From positions 5,066,501-5,130,500 of the forward strand of contig NZ_AP021861.1 in the NCBI RefSeq assembly GCF_009177095.1: a stretch of 64,000 bases of DNA, read 5' to 3'. This document shows positions 1 to 9,544 of the stretch, in pieces. The position numbers and the translations under genes were made by a program. The notes beneath the pieces are model-generated. The model saw only the letters and a list, made by a program, of their open reading frames with translations, did no database searches and was not told the DNA's origin. The DNA comes from Lacipirellula parvula (lineage in GTDB: Bacteria > Planctomycetota > Planctomycetia > Pirellulales > Lacipirellulaceae). The stretch's first letter is position 1. The number at the start of each line of letters is the position of its first letter.

Positions 1-82
1 GCACTTGTCTTTCGACAGCAGCGGCAGCGTGTCGATTCTGTCGCCAGCGCGTCTCAGCCGCGTCGCACGAATGCACAACACC

Positions 83-287
83 AGCCCCCGGAGGGGGCGG
101 CATGCTGTAGCCAGGGGCGTGAGCCCCTGGTTAGCGCCGACTAGCTGCCTCAGAGCCCCGCGAGGGGCGGCATCGTTCGCACGATCATCACGAGCGATGT
201 CGCCCCTCACGGGGCTTGGGCGAAATGCGATTGCGATCACCAGGGGCTCGCGCCCCTGGCTACATCACTCGGCCCCTCCAGGGCCAA
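83..287. repeat. Multi-hairpin intergenic repeat (family C), copy 1
   Basis: About 205 bp of alternating GC-rich palindromes. A GTAGCCAGGGGCG block facing AGCCCCTGG is followed by AGCCCC(G)CGAGGGGCG, its inverse, then CCAGGGGCTCGCGCCCCTGG and a final GGCCCCTCCAGGGCC. The same order recurs at 4965-5169, 26473-26682 and 49825-50011. The copy ends about 8 bp from the stop codon of the neighbouring oxidoreductase. Confidence 0.85.
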
Positions 288-294
288 TGCAATG

Positions 295-1677
295 CTACAC
301 CGTGATCTCGTACCCCTTACGCTGCTCGCGAGCGACGAACGACTGGGCCTCGTTATCGCCGATCATCGCTTCTTTCACCGGATCCCACTTGAGGTCGCGG
401 TTGAGCCGCAGAGCGATGTTCGCCAAGTGGCAGTTCGACAGCGAGCGGTGGTGCGAGAAGACGTCGGACTGCGGTTCCTTGCGGCTGCGCACGCAGTCGA
501 AGAAGTTCTGCATGTGGCTCACTGGTTCTGAACCTTTGAAGGCCTTGCGCAGCGCATCTTCTGGCAACGGGTTGTCTGCAAGTTCTTCGACCGGCTTGCC
601 GGCGAGCTTGCCGCGGCTGACGAACAGCCGTCCCTTGTCCCCCTCGAACAGGACGCCGTTGTCTGTATCGTGGCGGATCGTCAGTTCGACGCCAGCATCG
701 TCGAACGTGTTCACCACGCGGAACGCGGTCGCCGTGTTGTACATGTCGTCGCGCGTGGGATAGCCCTTCTCGAACGGCACGGGATGTTCGCAGAGTTCGA
801 CGCGCACCGAGTTGGGACCGGTCTGGTCGAGGCCGAGCGCCCAGCAGGCGACGTCGACGTGGTGAGCGCCCCAGTCGGTCATCTTGCCGCCGGAGTATTC
901 GTACCACCAGCGGAACTCGTAGTGACCACGCGACTTGTACGGAATGTCGGCGCCCTCGGCGTCTTTGCCCCCTTGCCAACGGTAGTCGACGAGCGGCGCC
1001 TGGCCGAGCCAGCGTTCCCAGTTGAGTTCCTTCGGCGGCGCGACGACCGGCAACTGCGGCGAGCTTTCCGCTGAATTGATCGCGCACGAAACCTTGCTCA
1101 CCTTGCCGAGCCGACCGCTCTGAATGATCGCCACCGCCCGGAGGAACAACCGGTCGAAGTCGCTCCGCTGCTGCGTGCCGACTTGGAACACGGCGCCGGT
1201 CTCTTTTACCACTTGGCAAATCTTCTTGCCTTCGTCGATCGTGAGCGTCAGCGGCTTCTCACAATAAACGTCCTTGCCCGACTTCATCGCTTCGATGGCG
1301 ATCTTCGTGTGCCAGTGATCGGGCGTGCCGATGCTCACCGCTTGCACGTCTTTGCGATCGAGCACTTTGCGGTAGTCGTCGTACACGTCGGCCTTGCCGC
1401 CGGAGGCCTGCTTCGCGGCGGCAGCACGTCCCGAATCGACGTCGCACACGGCGACGACGTCGGCGTAATTCATCGCCAGCCCCATGTTGTGATTCCCTTG
1501 CCCGCCGTTGCCGATGCAGGCGATCAACGGCCGATCGCTCGACGCGGTTGCCGCTTGAGCTCGCGACGCGGTGAGGAAGTAGGGAACCAATCCGCCGCCA
1601 GTCGCCGCGGCGCCGGCAGCGCTGACAGTTTGCTTGAAGAACGACCGACGCGAGGAGAGACGCTTGTTCTGGCTCAT
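295..1677 (-). CDS. Gfo/Idh/MocA family oxidoreductase, Tat-exported
   Basis: Predicted NAD(P)-dependent sugar-type dehydrogenase of 460 aa, exported by the Tat route; planctomycetes carry many such paralogues. A twin-arginine signal (SSRRSFFK, residues 8-15) and Ala-rich h-region end near ASRAQA (37-42). A Rossmann start with the glycine motif IGNGGQG lies at 55-61, GTPDHWH at 117-123 and the family EKP motif at 140-142, followed by the C-terminal alpha/beta domain. Length fits the Tat-bearing subgroup. The substrate cannot be read from sequence. It is monocistronic and its stop lies next to a multi-hairpin repeat. Confidence 0.93.
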   Translation of the reverse strand: MSQNKRLSSRRSFFKQTVSAAGAAATGGGLVPYFLTASRAQAATASSDRPLIACIGNGGQGNHNMGLAMNYADVVAVCDVDSGRAAAAKQASGGKADVYDDYRKVLDRKDVQAVSIGTPDHWHTKIAIEAMKSGKDVYCEKPLTLTIDEGKKICQVVKETGAVFQVGTQQRSDFDRLFLRAVAIIQSGRLGKVSKVSCAINSAESSPQLPVVAPPKELNWERWLGQAPLVDYRWQGGKDAEGADIPYKSRGHYEFRWWYEYSGGKMTDWGAHHVDVACWALGLDQTGPNSVRVELCEHPVPFEKGYPTRDDMYNTATAFRVVNTFDDAGVELTIRHDTDNGVLFEGDKGRLFVSRGKLAGKPVEELADNPLPEDALRKAFKGSEPVSHMQNFFDCVRSRKEPQSDVFSHHRSLSNCHLANIALRLNRDLKWDPVKEAMIGDNEAQSFVAREQRKGYEITV

Positions 1678-1949
1678 AACCGGGAGAGGCTCCGCAATGT
1701 TGAAAAGGATTCGCCAAGCGATCCGTTCATTGTGAAGGGGGACGGCGGCGTTCGCAAGTTACTGGAATCGGCCGGGTGGCGATTCTGTTAGCGGAGAGCG
1801 CGAATCTTTTTGCCAGAGAGGCGAATGGCCGGCTAAAACTAGCGAACGCGGCGAGCGGCGCGGCTCGAGTCAGTTGCGAGTGTCAGTTGCAGTTCTGTGT
1901 CAGTTGCTGCGAAGACGGGGTGGCAACAGTCGGAGTCTAACTCCTAGTT

Positions 1950-2573
1950 TCAGCCTCCGTGCTTGTAGCGCATGCAACGCTCGACGTCATGGAGAGCCCG
2001 TCGAGCGGCGCGATATTCGGGATCAAGACGAAGAGCTTCGCGAAAGCACTCGGCGGCTTCAACGAACTGTTCCCGGGCACGGAGGACGAAGCCAAGGTTG
2101 AGGTAGGCTTCGTCTAGCTCGCCTTCGGGGCAGGCGATAGCGTTGCGGTGCGCTTCTTCAGCGTCTGCGAATCGACCTTGCTTGGCCAGTAGGCCTCCGA
2201 GAAAGATATAAACTCCTGGCAACTCGGGCCTCGCAGCGATCGCTCGACGATACCACTCGGCAGCTTGATCGTAATCACCCGCCTCGCGAAACAAGTGGCC
2301 CATATGCGCCAAAGGGTGATGCCGCATCTCCGTCGGGCAAAGACTGATGGCGCGGGCAATGGCCTGTTCCGCCTCTTCGTAGCGAGCGACTTCTACCAAG
2401 GCAATTCCGACGTAAAGCCAAGCTAAGCCATCCTCCGGAAAGGCGCGCAGGTAACGCCGCCCGTAACAAATTGTTATGGCCGTGTTGTGGCTGTGAGAAA
2501 GACGCTTGAGGCGTGCTAATCGCGCAGCTTGGGACATGCGATTGAATGCGAGAGGGTGCTGGCTGCTCGTCAC
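1950..2573 (-). CDS. Tetratricopeptide repeat protein
   Basis: 207 aa, no signal peptide, so probably cytoplasmic. About four TPR units run from residue 50 to 200 (for example LAHMGHLFREAGDYDQAAEWYRRA and AYLNLGFVLRAREQF-VEAAECFREAL, each ending in a LDP- or RPE-type turn). TPRs bind protein partners; the partner is unknown. It follows the 80-aa gene at 2580 with a 6-bp gap, so the two are probably cotranscribed. An alternative start is the internal ATG 36 bp downstream (Met13). Confidence 0.85.
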   Translation of the reverse strand: MTSSQHPLAFNRMSQAARLARLKRLSHSHNTAITICYGRRYLRAFPEDGLAWLYVGIALVEVARYEEAEQAIARAISLCPTEMRHHPLAHMGHLFREAGDYDQAAEWYRRAIAARPELPGVYIFLGGLLAKQGRFADAEEAHRNAIACPEGELDEAYLNLGFVLRAREQFVEAAECFREALRLDPEYRAARRALHDVERCMRYKHGG

Positions 2574-2579
2574 GCAAGC

Positions 2580-2822
2580 TTAGTAGTACGCAATCCGCCG
2601 CCCGGTGATGCCGTGGGGGAGAAAAACGTCCATAATCTTGGTGACGCCGTCGATGCCGATGACAACCTGACCATCCATCGGCGGGACAGGTTCGCAGGCG
2701 CCTTCCAGGAAAAGTTCGTCAGGGCAGACTTGGCTTAAGCCAAGCTTGGCGCCGTTGACGAGCAAGTCGAGCGTCACTTTCGATGAATGGCCGGTGGGGT
2801 TGGGCATCATGAAACTCGACAA
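2580..2822 (-). CDS. Small conserved-looking hypothetical protein
   Basis: 80 aa, unrecognised. The sequence alternates hydrophobic and polar residues with Gly/Pro turns (LLVNGAKLGL, GQVVIGIDG, VFLPHGITGRR), suggesting a small beta-rich fold. One Cys pair lies at residues 33 and 43. It is the first gene of a likely two-gene operon with the TPR gene 6 bp downstream, and is divergent from the antiporter gene at 3014. Codon usage matches neighbouring genes. Function unknown. Confidence 0.65.
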   Translation of the reverse strand: MSSFMMPNPTGHSSKVTLDLLVNGAKLGLSQVCPDELFLEGACEPVPPMDGQVVIGIDGVTKIMDVFLPHGITGRRIAYY

Positions 2823-3013
2823 AGAACAATAGCGGGGAAACGGAATGGCTTACGTCGACCTAATTTATTCGGCCAGGCTGCCGCTATGTTAACGATACGA
2901 ACCGCCCCAAGCTGGCGTGCGGCAATTTATCGCAACAAAACTCGGCCGATTTCTGCTACACTGGGGGCCCCTGCTAACCGCCCGCCGCAACATCTACCCC
3001 CACTGCAGGATCG

Positions 3014-4849
3014 ATGCACGAAGAATACGCCCTGCTGATTAGCCTGTCGGTCAGTCTCATCGTCGCCCTCGCGTTTGGGCTCGTGACCCAGAAGTTGAAG
3101 CTTTCGCCGATCGTGGGGTATCTGCTCGCGGGATTCGTGCTCGGGCCGCACACGCCCGGGATTGAAGGCGATCCAGCGATCGCGCTGCAGTTCGCGGAAA
3201 TCGGCGTCGCGCTGCTGATGTTCGGCGTCGGGCTGCACTTCGACATGCGCGACTTGCTCGCGGTGAAGAACATCGCCATCCCGGGCGCCGTGGGGCAAAT
3301 CTTGGTGGCGACCGCGCTCGGAGCGGCGGGGGCGATTGCGCTCGGCTGGCCGACGGCCGAGGCGGTGGTGATCGGCATCGCCATTTCGGTGGCGAGCACC
3401 GTCGTGCTGATCCGCGTCCTCACCGATAACGACGTGCTCCACACCTCGCAGGGACATATCGCGGTCGGCTGGTTGCTCGTCGAAGACATCTTCACCGTGC
3501 TCGTGCTCGTCGTGCTGCCGGCGGTGGCCGACATTCTCAACGATGGCGGCGAGGTCGTGGGCGAAGCGGCGAAGCATGCAGCCGGCGGCGGCATCGCGAA
3601 GGCGCTTGGCATGGCGGTGCTGCGGATCGGCTTGCTCGCGGCGCTGGTGCTGGGCGCCGGCAAGCGGCTCATCCCGCCGCTGCTGAACTTCGTGGCTCGC
3701 ACCCGCTCGCGCGAGCTGTTCACGTTGTGCGTGCTGGCGCTCGCGCTCGCGATCGCGACGGGGGCGTTTTACCTGGGCGTATCGATCGCGCTCGGGGCGT
3801 TCCTCGCCGGCATGGTCGTGGGGCAAACCGAGGTGAGCCACCAGGCTGCCGCCGACGCCTTGCCGATGCGTGACGCCTTCGCGGTCGTGTTCTTCGTCTC
3901 GGTCGGCATGTTGTTCGACCCGGCGGTGATCCGAGATCAGCCCGTCTATCTGGCCGTACTCCTGGCGATCGTGCTGGTGGCCAAGCCGCTCACGGCGATC
4001 GGCATCGTCTGGATGTTACGGTACTCGTTCCGCAACGCCCTCACCGTCGGCATCGCACTCGCACAAGTCGGGGAGTTCTCATTCCTACTGGCGACCGAAG
4101 CGATTGATCACAAGTTGATGACCGAGGAAGGCCGCAGCCTGCTCGTGGCAACGGCGATCATCTCGATCACGCTCAACCCGCTGATCTTTCGCTTGATCGG
4201 ACCGATGGAAGGCTGGCTCCGCTCGCGCCCCAAACTGTGGAAGGTGCTGGGGAGCCGCGCCGAAGCGGGCGGCCTGCGCTTGAACGAAGAGATGGCTGAA
4301 CGGCTCGCGGCGAACGGCGAGTCGAGCGCCCCCAAGACGCGGGCGGTGATCGTCGGCTACGGACCGGTGGGCCAGACGGCCGCGCGGATCTTGCGCGGCT
4401 TCGGCGTCGAGACGGTGGTGGTCGACCTGAACATCGACACGATCCGCGAGTTGGCCAACCATGGCAAGCTCGGCGTGTACGGCGATTCAACCCGGCACGA
4501 TATCCTCGAAGCGGCCGGCATCAAGGAAGCGAAGTACCTGCTCGTGACCGTGCCCGATGTGCTCGTGCGGACGCTGGTGATCATCTCGGCGAAGGAGCTC
4601 AACAACGAGCTGAAGGTCTTCGCGCGGGCCCGCTACCTCAAGGAGCGGGCGTGGCTTGAAGAGGTCGGCGCCACCCAGATCTGCATCGAAGAGGCCGAGA
4701 CCGCCGTGGGGCTGGCGAAGCTGCTGCTCAGCGAGGTCGGCGCCGATCCGGAGCGGGTGGCTTGCGAGGTACGCCGGATCCAGCAGGAGTTGGGCGTGCA
4801 CCGGTCGGAAGAGGACGAGTTCAAGCCTCACTATGATGTGGGCATATGA
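3014..4849 (+). CDS. Kef-type monovalent cation:proton antiporter with TrkA-N domain
   Basis: 611 aa inner-membrane antiporter of the CPA2 (KefB/KefC/YbaL) family, moving K+ or Na+ against H+. Residues 1 to about 395 form the multi-helix exchanger domain with typical runs such as SPIVGYLLAGFVLGP and ALLMFGVGLHFD. A cytosolic Rossmann TrkA-N domain begins near residue 443 (VIVGYGPVGQ, GxGxxG) and is followed by EAAGI and VTVPD segments typical of the family. Length is close to KefB/C (601-620 aa). Ion selectivity is not resolvable; no glutathione-site assignment is made. Confidence 0.93.
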   Translation: MHEEYALLISLSVSLIVALAFGLVTQKLKLSPIVGYLLAGFVLGPHTPGIEGDPAIALQFAEIGVALLMFGVGLHFDMRDLLAVKNIAIPGAVGQILVATALGAAGAIALGWPTAEAVVIGIAISVASTVVLIRVLTDNDVLHTSQGHIAVGWLLVEDIFTVLVLVVLPAVADILNDGGEVVGEAAKHAAGGGIAKALGMAVLRIGLLAALVLGAGKRLIPPLLNFVARTRSRELFTLCVLALALAIATGAFYLGVSIALGAFLAGMVVGQTEVSHQAAADALPMRDAFAVVFFVSVGMLFDPAVIRDQPVYLAVLLAIVLVAKPLTAIGIVWMLRYSFRNALTVGIALAQVGEFSFLLATEAIDHKLMTEEGRSLLVATAIISITLNPLIFRLIGPMEGWLRSRPKLWKVLGSRAEAGGLRLNEEMAERLAANGESSAPKTRAVIVGYGPVGQTAARILRGFGVETVVVDLNIDTIRELANHGKLGVYGDSTRHDILEAAGIKEAKYLLVTVPDVLVRTLVIISAKELNNELKVFARARYLKERAWLEEVGATQICIEEAETAVGLAKLLLSEVGADPERVACEVRRIQQELGVHRSEEDEFKPHYDVGI

Positions 4850-4964
4850 TGTGGGGAGGTGAAGCCAGGGCTTCGTCCAAAGTGTTTTCGAAGCGAATGG
4901 CATCTCATCTTCTCCCGCAGATAGAGTTGGCGATGCCCCAGCAGCTCACAGATGCATCTGAGAC

Positions 4965-5169
4965 TAGCCCCGGAGGGGCGGCATGATGTAGCCAGGGGCG
5001 TCAGCCCCTGGTTTAGAGCATCATGATGCCGCAGAGCCCCGTGAGGGGCGATACAGTTCTCCATCGTAATGACGAACAGTGCCGCCCCTCACGGGGCTGA
5101 GATAGCTATTTCGCCCGGAGACCAGGGGCTCACGCCCCTGGCTACATTACTCGGCCCCTCCGGGGCCAA
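4965..5169. repeat. Multi-hairpin intergenic repeat (family C), copy 2
   Basis: The best-preserved copy of the roughly 205-bp composite: CCCCGGAGGGGCGG, then GTAGCCAGGGGCG/AGCCCCTGG, AGCCCCGTGAGGGGCG, the inverse CGCCCCTCACGGGGCT, CCAGGGGCTCACGCCCCTGG and GGCCCCTCCGGGGCC. The two halves are roughly inverted copies of each other, so the whole can fold as a branched cruciform. The remaining gap to the next gene (5170-5442) shows no gene or recognised RNA. Confidence 0.88.
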
Positions 5170-5442
5170 TACGTTTAGCAATTCATACCGCTAGCCGATC
5201 CATCATCCTGTGAACTGCTGGGCTATAGTCGCGGCCGCGCTACCGGGAATCACGCTACTGTCCCTCTTCTCTGGCAACGGCCGTTACAATCGGCATAGGC
5301 TGAACTACAGCCCCGCGTGCGCCGGCGGAGCTACACTTAGCGAGATTGCCGCTGATCCCGGAGGCGGCCAACCGCGCGGCGCGTGCGCCCGTGGTTGCTC
5401 GTTTCCAATCGACATAGATAGTTTTTAGCTGAGGAGTCTGCC

Positions 5443-6105
5443 ATGAAACGTCTGCTGGTGGCTGCTGCGATGTTGGCGGCGGTGGGTGTGAGCTTCGCGA
5501 GTTTCGCTGTCGGCCAGCCCGCTGCTCCGGCCGGGTTGCCGCCGGTCAAACCGGCCGCTGCCCCGACTGCGACGACCGCGGCGCCGGCTCCGTATCACCC
5601 GGGCGCTAACGCCGCTCAAGACGCTGAGCGCGAGAAGATTTGGGACAGCCCCCAAATGCTGCGGGCCCGCGCTTGGGTGAAGGACTACACCTCGCACTCG
5701 GCGAAGATCACGCCGGCGGAAGCGAAGGAGTACGAGGCCGAGCTTGCGAACCTCTCGCCGAAGCAGATGAAGCTGTGGCTGCTGAAGTTCCAGCACGAAG
5801 AAGAGATGATCCAGCAGCAGCAACAGATGTTCAACAACTCGCGTCAGGCTGACGTGAGCCAAGCGATGGCCTTGCACAAGCAGATGAAGAAGGCGGACGC
5901 CGCGATCAACGCCGACGAGACCGCTGCCGCTCAGACCGAGGAAGGCTCGATCAAGCAGCAAGAGGCGTACTCGCAGCAAGACGCGCTACAGAAGAGCGCC
6001 GACCGCGACTCGGCTGATACTTCGCTGGAGACGGCTCCGTTCTACGGCGGGTACGGTGGTTACGGCGGGTATGGGTACGGCGGGGTGCACTACCACTTCC
6101 ACTAA
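5443..6105 (+). CDS. Secreted hypothetical protein with Gly/Tyr tail
   Basis: 220 aa. An N-terminal signal peptide (KRLLVAAAMLAAVGVSFA, cleavage probably near VGQ-PAAP) is followed by an Ala/Pro linker. A charged helical middle (about 60-180) is rich in Gln, Glu and Lys, with a QQQQ run, and may be a coiled coil. The extreme C-terminus is GGY-repeat rich and ends HYHFH. The start is supported by GAGGAG 8 bp upstream. Localisation is likely periplasmic or surface; function unknown. A rho-independent terminator follows at 6229. Confidence 0.75.
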   Translation: MKRLLVAAAMLAAVGVSFASFAVGQPAAPAGLPPVKPAAAPTATTAAPAPYHPGANAAQDAEREKIWDSPQMLRARAWVKDYTSHSAKITPAEAKEYEAELANLSPKQMKLWLLKFQHEEEMIQQQQQMFNNSRQADVSQAMALHKQMKKADAAINADETAAAQTEEGSIKQQEAYSQQDALQKSADRDSADTSLETAPFYGGYGGYGGYGYGGVHYHFH

Positions 6106-6124
6106 ACCACACCCAAAGAGCCAA

Positions 6125-6153
6125 TTAGCCCCCGGCTCTTCAAGCCGGGGGAG
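6125..6153. repeat. TTAG-headed palindrome (family D), copy 1
   Basis: TTAGCCCCCGGCTCTTCAAG followed by CCGGGGG. It is a hairpin with about 7 bp of stem, lying 20 bp after the stop of the secreted protein gene. Other copies are at 9722, 38632, 38697 and 54407. Confidence 0.8.
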
Positions 6154-6188
6154 CATTCCGCGGAGCAATGTTCTTCGGAATGGCGAGC

Positions 6189-6214
6189 CACCCCCGGGCG
6201 GAGCCCGGGGCTAG
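6189..6214. repeat. CTAG-headed palindrome (family B), single arm
   Basis: CACCCCCGGGCGGAGCCCGG plus GGCTAG. Identical to the right arm of the paired elements at 35149-35243 and 59816-59903. The preceding sequence GAATGGCGAGC resembles that before the arm at the end of the window. Confidence 0.85.
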
Positions 6215-6228
6215 AAATACAGACGCTT

Positions 6229-6261
6229 ATAGCCCGGCTAGGATGGCCGGGCTATTTTTTT
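6229..6261 (+). terminator. Rho-independent terminator
   Basis: A 10-bp perfect stem ATAGCCCGGC/GCCGGGCTAT with a short loop is followed by a run of seven to eight T. It lies downstream of the 5443 gene and at the convergent end of the lipoprotein gene at 6252. Confidence 0.85.
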
Positions 6262-7898
6262 GCGCTCGCGGCTGGGGCGGCCGCGACGTTCGCCTGCGGC
6301 GCGTCGTCGGCGATCTCGAACGAGATCGTCGCTTGGCCGAGTTTGCCCGAATTGTGGTCGGTGATCGTCAGCTCAATCTCGTACGGCCCGGGATAGATCC
6401 GCTCGGGGAGGGCGAGCTCATACTGCATGTGGAAGTCGCGGCGGCGATTGCGGCACTGGTCCTGCACGTCGGGGAACTGCTTGCCGTCGACGAGCCGGCC
6501 CGATTCGTTGAGCACCTTGAAGCTCGTGCCAAGCGAGGTGGCGTAACCTTGCTCCGAAGCGTTGCTCGTGAAGTTCTCGACCTCGGCGTACAACATCACC
6601 TTTTGCCCGGGGCGGAAGGTGGTGACTTTGCTCGGCTCGTAAGCGCCGAAGCCGTCGACCTTGTCGACAAACGTGATGTTGCGAACGCGGAGCGAGGCGA
6701 GTTCCGAGAGCCGCGAACGGGCTTCGTCGAGCGGCGCCAGCGCGGCGATGGCCCGTTGCTTCTCGTCGAGTTGGGTGGTCGCGCTCAGATACGCGGAGAT
6801 CGCGAAAAGCTGCTTCGACCAAAAATCTTGTTGAGCGGGCGAGGCGCCGGGGATCGGGCTGTAGGCTTCCTTCTCGTTGCCGGCGAGCAGTTGCAGCGTT
6901 CGCAACCGCATGTGGTCGTGGAGTTCGGCGACGGTGGTCGGCTGCGGCGCGACCGTCTGTTGCAGGTCGGCGATCGTGGCGTTGAGCTGGGCGTGCCAAT
7001 CGCCGGGGGCGGCGTCGGCGACGATCGGCGTGAGCGGCTGTTGCGGCGTCGAGTTCGGCAGCGCGGCGACGGCCGCCGTGGGGAGCGGCAGCGGTTGATC
7101 GTCCGAGGCAATCGCCACGTCGGCGGCATCGGGTTCGTCGGGTTCGTTGGGCGTCGCTGGGAGCGAGCTGATCGCGGCGGGCGGCATGGAGCGCACGGCA
7201 GCGGGCGTTTGCGGATGGATTGCATCAACTGCTGGCGGAACGCCGGCGGGAGCTTGATGAGCAGCGGGGGAAACCTGCGGGTCGGCGGTGATCGCCGCCT
7301 GCGGCGATTGCGACGGCGGCCAGTTCGCGGCGGCAGGGGAGGGGGCCGCCTCGTGGTGCGCGTGGTCGGCCTGATCGACGTCTTGCGTTCCATCAACCGC
7401 TGCGGAAACGCGTTGAATCTTCGGCTGCGTCGGCGGCGAGTTGCGTCGCATCTGTTGGGTGGCGACGTCGAACTCGTTCTCCGGCGTCTCGCCCGCGAAA
7501 GCGGTCCGTTCGCGATCGGCTAGCTGCTGCCGGTAGGCGAGCGCCGTGCGGAACGTGTTGACCATCATCGCATGGTTTTCAGGATTCGCCTCCTTAAGAT
7601 CGGCGAGCAACTGCTGTTCGGCGGCGGGATCGATCTCGCGGATTTCCTGCAACTGCTGCAGGACGTCGGCCGAGGCCGTGAGCGGCGGATCGGCGCCGCC
7701 AGCCACCGCTTTCTCGAGCGCGTGGGCCTTGAGCTCGGCGGCAGCCTGCTCTTCGACGCCGTCGCGATGCATGACAACCTGCTCGGACTTCGCATCGTGC
7801 TTGAACGCCGAGCCCAATGGCGCGGCGCAGCCGCTCGCGAATACTGCGAGCAGCAGTGCGGCGAAATGCGACGGTCGTGTGGCTGACGATTGAGTCAT
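6252..7898 (-). CDS. Predicted lipoprotein with C-terminal beta-sandwich region
   Basis: 548 aa. Signal sequence with lipobox FASGC puts the lipidated cysteine at residue 24. A helical region to about 150 is followed by a long Pro/Ala-rich linker (roughly 170-290) and another helical stretch. The last 140 residues read as an Ig-like beta-sandwich (for example VMLYAEVENF, YEIELTITD). No enzymatic motif is visible. Probably anchored in a membrane and exposed on the surface or in the periplasm. The 3' end is convergent with the 5443 gene. Confidence 0.7.
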   Translation of the reverse strand: MTQSSATRPSHFAALLLAVFASGCAAPLGSAFKHDAKSEQVVMHRDGVEEQAAAELKAHALEKAVAGGADPPLTASADVLQQLQEIREIDPAAEQQLLADLKEANPENHAMMVNTFRTALAYRQQLADRERTAFAGETPENEFDVATQQMRRNSPPTQPKIQRVSAAVDGTQDVDQADHAHHEAAPSPAAANWPPSQSPQAAITADPQVSPAAHQAPAGVPPAVDAIHPQTPAAVRSMPPAAISSLPATPNEPDEPDAADVAIASDDQPLPLPTAAVAALPNSTPQQPLTPIVADAAPGDWHAQLNATIADLQQTVAPQPTTVAELHDHMRLRTLQLLAGNEKEAYSPIPGASPAQQDFWSKQLFAISAYLSATTQLDEKQRAIAALAPLDEARSRLSELASLRVRNITFVDKVDGFGAYEPSKVTTFRPGQKVMLYAEVENFTSNASEQGYATSLGTSFKVLNESGRLVDGKQFPDVQDQCRNRRRDFHMQYELALPERIYPGPYEIELTITDHNSGKLGQATISFEIADDAPQANVAAAPAASAKK

Positions 7899-7943
7899 GC
7901 TCAGTCGGAATTGAACATCAATGCACGCGGATAGCCTGCTCTC

Positions 7944-8042
7944 GAAAACTGTGGGAGGGGTCTCTGACCCCGAAGCAACTTAACGCCACCGCAACTGTCG
8001 GGGGCGGTGACCGGCATCGGCGTCGGAGACGCCTCCCACAAA
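7944..8042. repeat. Inverted repeat with CTCCCACAA ends (family H)
   Basis: TGTGGGAGGGGTCTCTGACC on the left faces GGTCAGAG-like GGCGTCGGAGACGCCTCCCA CAA on the right. The right motif recurs at 22528-22632 as an inverted pair. It occupies the gap between the lipoprotein gene start and the holA stop. Confidence 0.6.
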
Positions 8043-8129
8043 CAATCTTCTCTCCCACAAGCCATCTTCGAGGAATGGCGGCCGCGGATGGTAGTGGAAC
8101 GCCGTAACGTGGGCAAGTTCAGCGAAGTG

Positions 8130-9221
8130 CTAGCGGCCGGCAACGGGGGCGGCGTGCTGCGAGAGGCGGATGATGAGCGTTTCGATCACCCGGCGGGCCC
8201 GATCTTTCGTCGAGTTGTAACCTTTCAGCTCCAGGTCGGCTGCTAGCAACCAGCGGTAGAGCTGGCGAGCGCGCGGGCGGCCGATTTGCTTGAGCTGCCG
8301 CTCGGCGTCGTTCAGTTTGAACGGGGGCATGCCGGCCCGTTCGAGCGCGATGCGAATCGAAATCGCCTGGCGGCGACGCTCGGCCTGATCGAACAGCCGC
8401 ACTGCGAGGGCAAACTTGCGAAGCGTCGACGCCATTTGCGGCAGCAAAGCGTGGGCTTCTTCGCCGGCGGCGAACAACCGGTCGAGTTGCTGCAGCGCGT
8501 CGGCCGCGCGGCCTTCAGCAGCGGCGTCGATCATGTCCCACGTCTTGCGTGCCCGCCAGCCGCCGACGTTCTCTTGCACCAGCTTCACATCGATCTTGCG
8601 GCTCGGCTCGGCCAGCAGCGAGAGGCGGGCAATCTCCTGGTAGAGAATGCCGGGCTCTGGCGGGATTTGTTCGAGCAACTGGTCGGCCGCGGCGCGGACG
8701 AGCTCGCACTTATATTCGCGACGGGCGACGACGACGAGCCAATCCTTCAGCTGCTTCGTGAACTCGGTGAGCTCTCTTCCCTGCGCGGGGGTGGCGCAGC
8801 GAATCGTGAGCCCCGACTCGGCGACTGCTTTGGCCAGCCGCGTGTTGCTTGGCCAGGTAGTGACTTCGAGGATGAGGATCGCATCGCTGCGCGGCTTAGC
8901 GACGTAATCTTCGAGCCGGTCGCGGTAGTGCTTCACAAGGTCGTCGGCTTCTTCGACGACGATCACCCGACGACCGCTGCCGAAGAGCGACAGTTCCGAC
9001 AGGGCGTCGTGGAGGTCGCGGTACTCGATCTCGCTGCCGTCGAGATGCTCGGCCGCCGCGTCGGGATCGTCGCCGCAAAGTTGGGCGACGAGCGCGCGGC
9101 GGACTTCGTGCTGGAGGAAGCCGTCGTCGCCGACGATCGCCACCACGCCGGGAACGGTCACCGACTTGGGGTCGGTGAGGACGTCGAATCCCGAGAGCGT
9201 GGCGGCGGACTTTTTGGCCAT
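8130..9221 (-). CDS. holA: DNA polymerase III, delta subunit
   Basis: 363 aa clamp-loader delta subunit, which opens the beta sliding clamp during replication. It shows the delta layout: an N-terminal Rossmann-like AAA+ module without Walker motifs (VAIVGDDGFLQHEVRRAL, then RRVIVVEEADDL at about 84-95), a helical lid, and a C-terminal collar domain (LLPQMASTLRKFALAVR, then LYRWLLAADLELKG near the end). Length is normal (E. coli 343). The start sits 25 bp from a terminal-inverted-repeat element at 9247. Confidence 0.9.
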   Translation of the reverse strand: MAKKSAATLSGFDVLTDPKSVTVPGVVAIVGDDGFLQHEVRRALVAQLCGDDPDAAAEHLDGSEIEYRDLHDALSELSLFGSGRRVIVVEEADDLVKHYRDRLEDYVAKPRSDAILILEVTTWPSNTRLAKAVAESGLTIRCATPAQGRELTEFTKQLKDWLVVVARREYKCELVRAAADQLLEQIPPEPGILYQEIARLSLLAEPSRKIDVKLVQENVGGWRARKTWDMIDAAAEGRAADALQQLDRLFAAGEEAHALLPQMASTLRKFALAVRLFDQAERRRQAISIRIALERAGMPPFKLNDAERQLKQIGRPRARQLYRWLLAADLELKGYNSTKDRARRVIETLIIRLSQHAAPVAGR

Positions 9222-9246
9222 GGCGACATCATACCGCGGGAGTGCG

Positions 9247-9544
9247 GCGCCGCGTAGGTTGGGCTTTCAGCCCGACGGCGGTGCGTTTGAGGATCGTTAT
9301 TGCGACGATGCGTTCGGCGCCAGCCCCGACCTAGGTAGGTCGGGGCTAGTTGACGTTAGCAACGCTCGTCTCCAACAGTGCTGCGGTTCGCGTAGGTTGG
9401 GCATTCCTGCCCGACGGGCGCCATTGCTGGAGCTACAGTTCGCACACCTTGAGCTGGCTCCCGCTGCGCGGGAGGGTGAATCTCGTTTGAGATGGCGACT
9501 TGCTGGACGGGGCTGTCGGGCTGAAAGCCCAACCTACGCGGCGC
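9247..9544. repeat. MITE-like element with 30-bp perfect terminal inverted repeats
   Basis: The 298-bp element is bounded by perfect inverted arms at 9247-9276 and 9515-9544, each containing CGTAGGTTGGGCTTTCAGCC, which is itself a GTAG-headed hairpin. Inside are a perfect palindrome around AGCCCCGACCTAGGTAGGTC (9323-9350) and a diverged arm (9390-9418). It contains no gene. The right arm supplies a TAG stop for the reading frame at 9534-9644, and the left arm ends 25 bp upstream of holA. Confidence 0.88.
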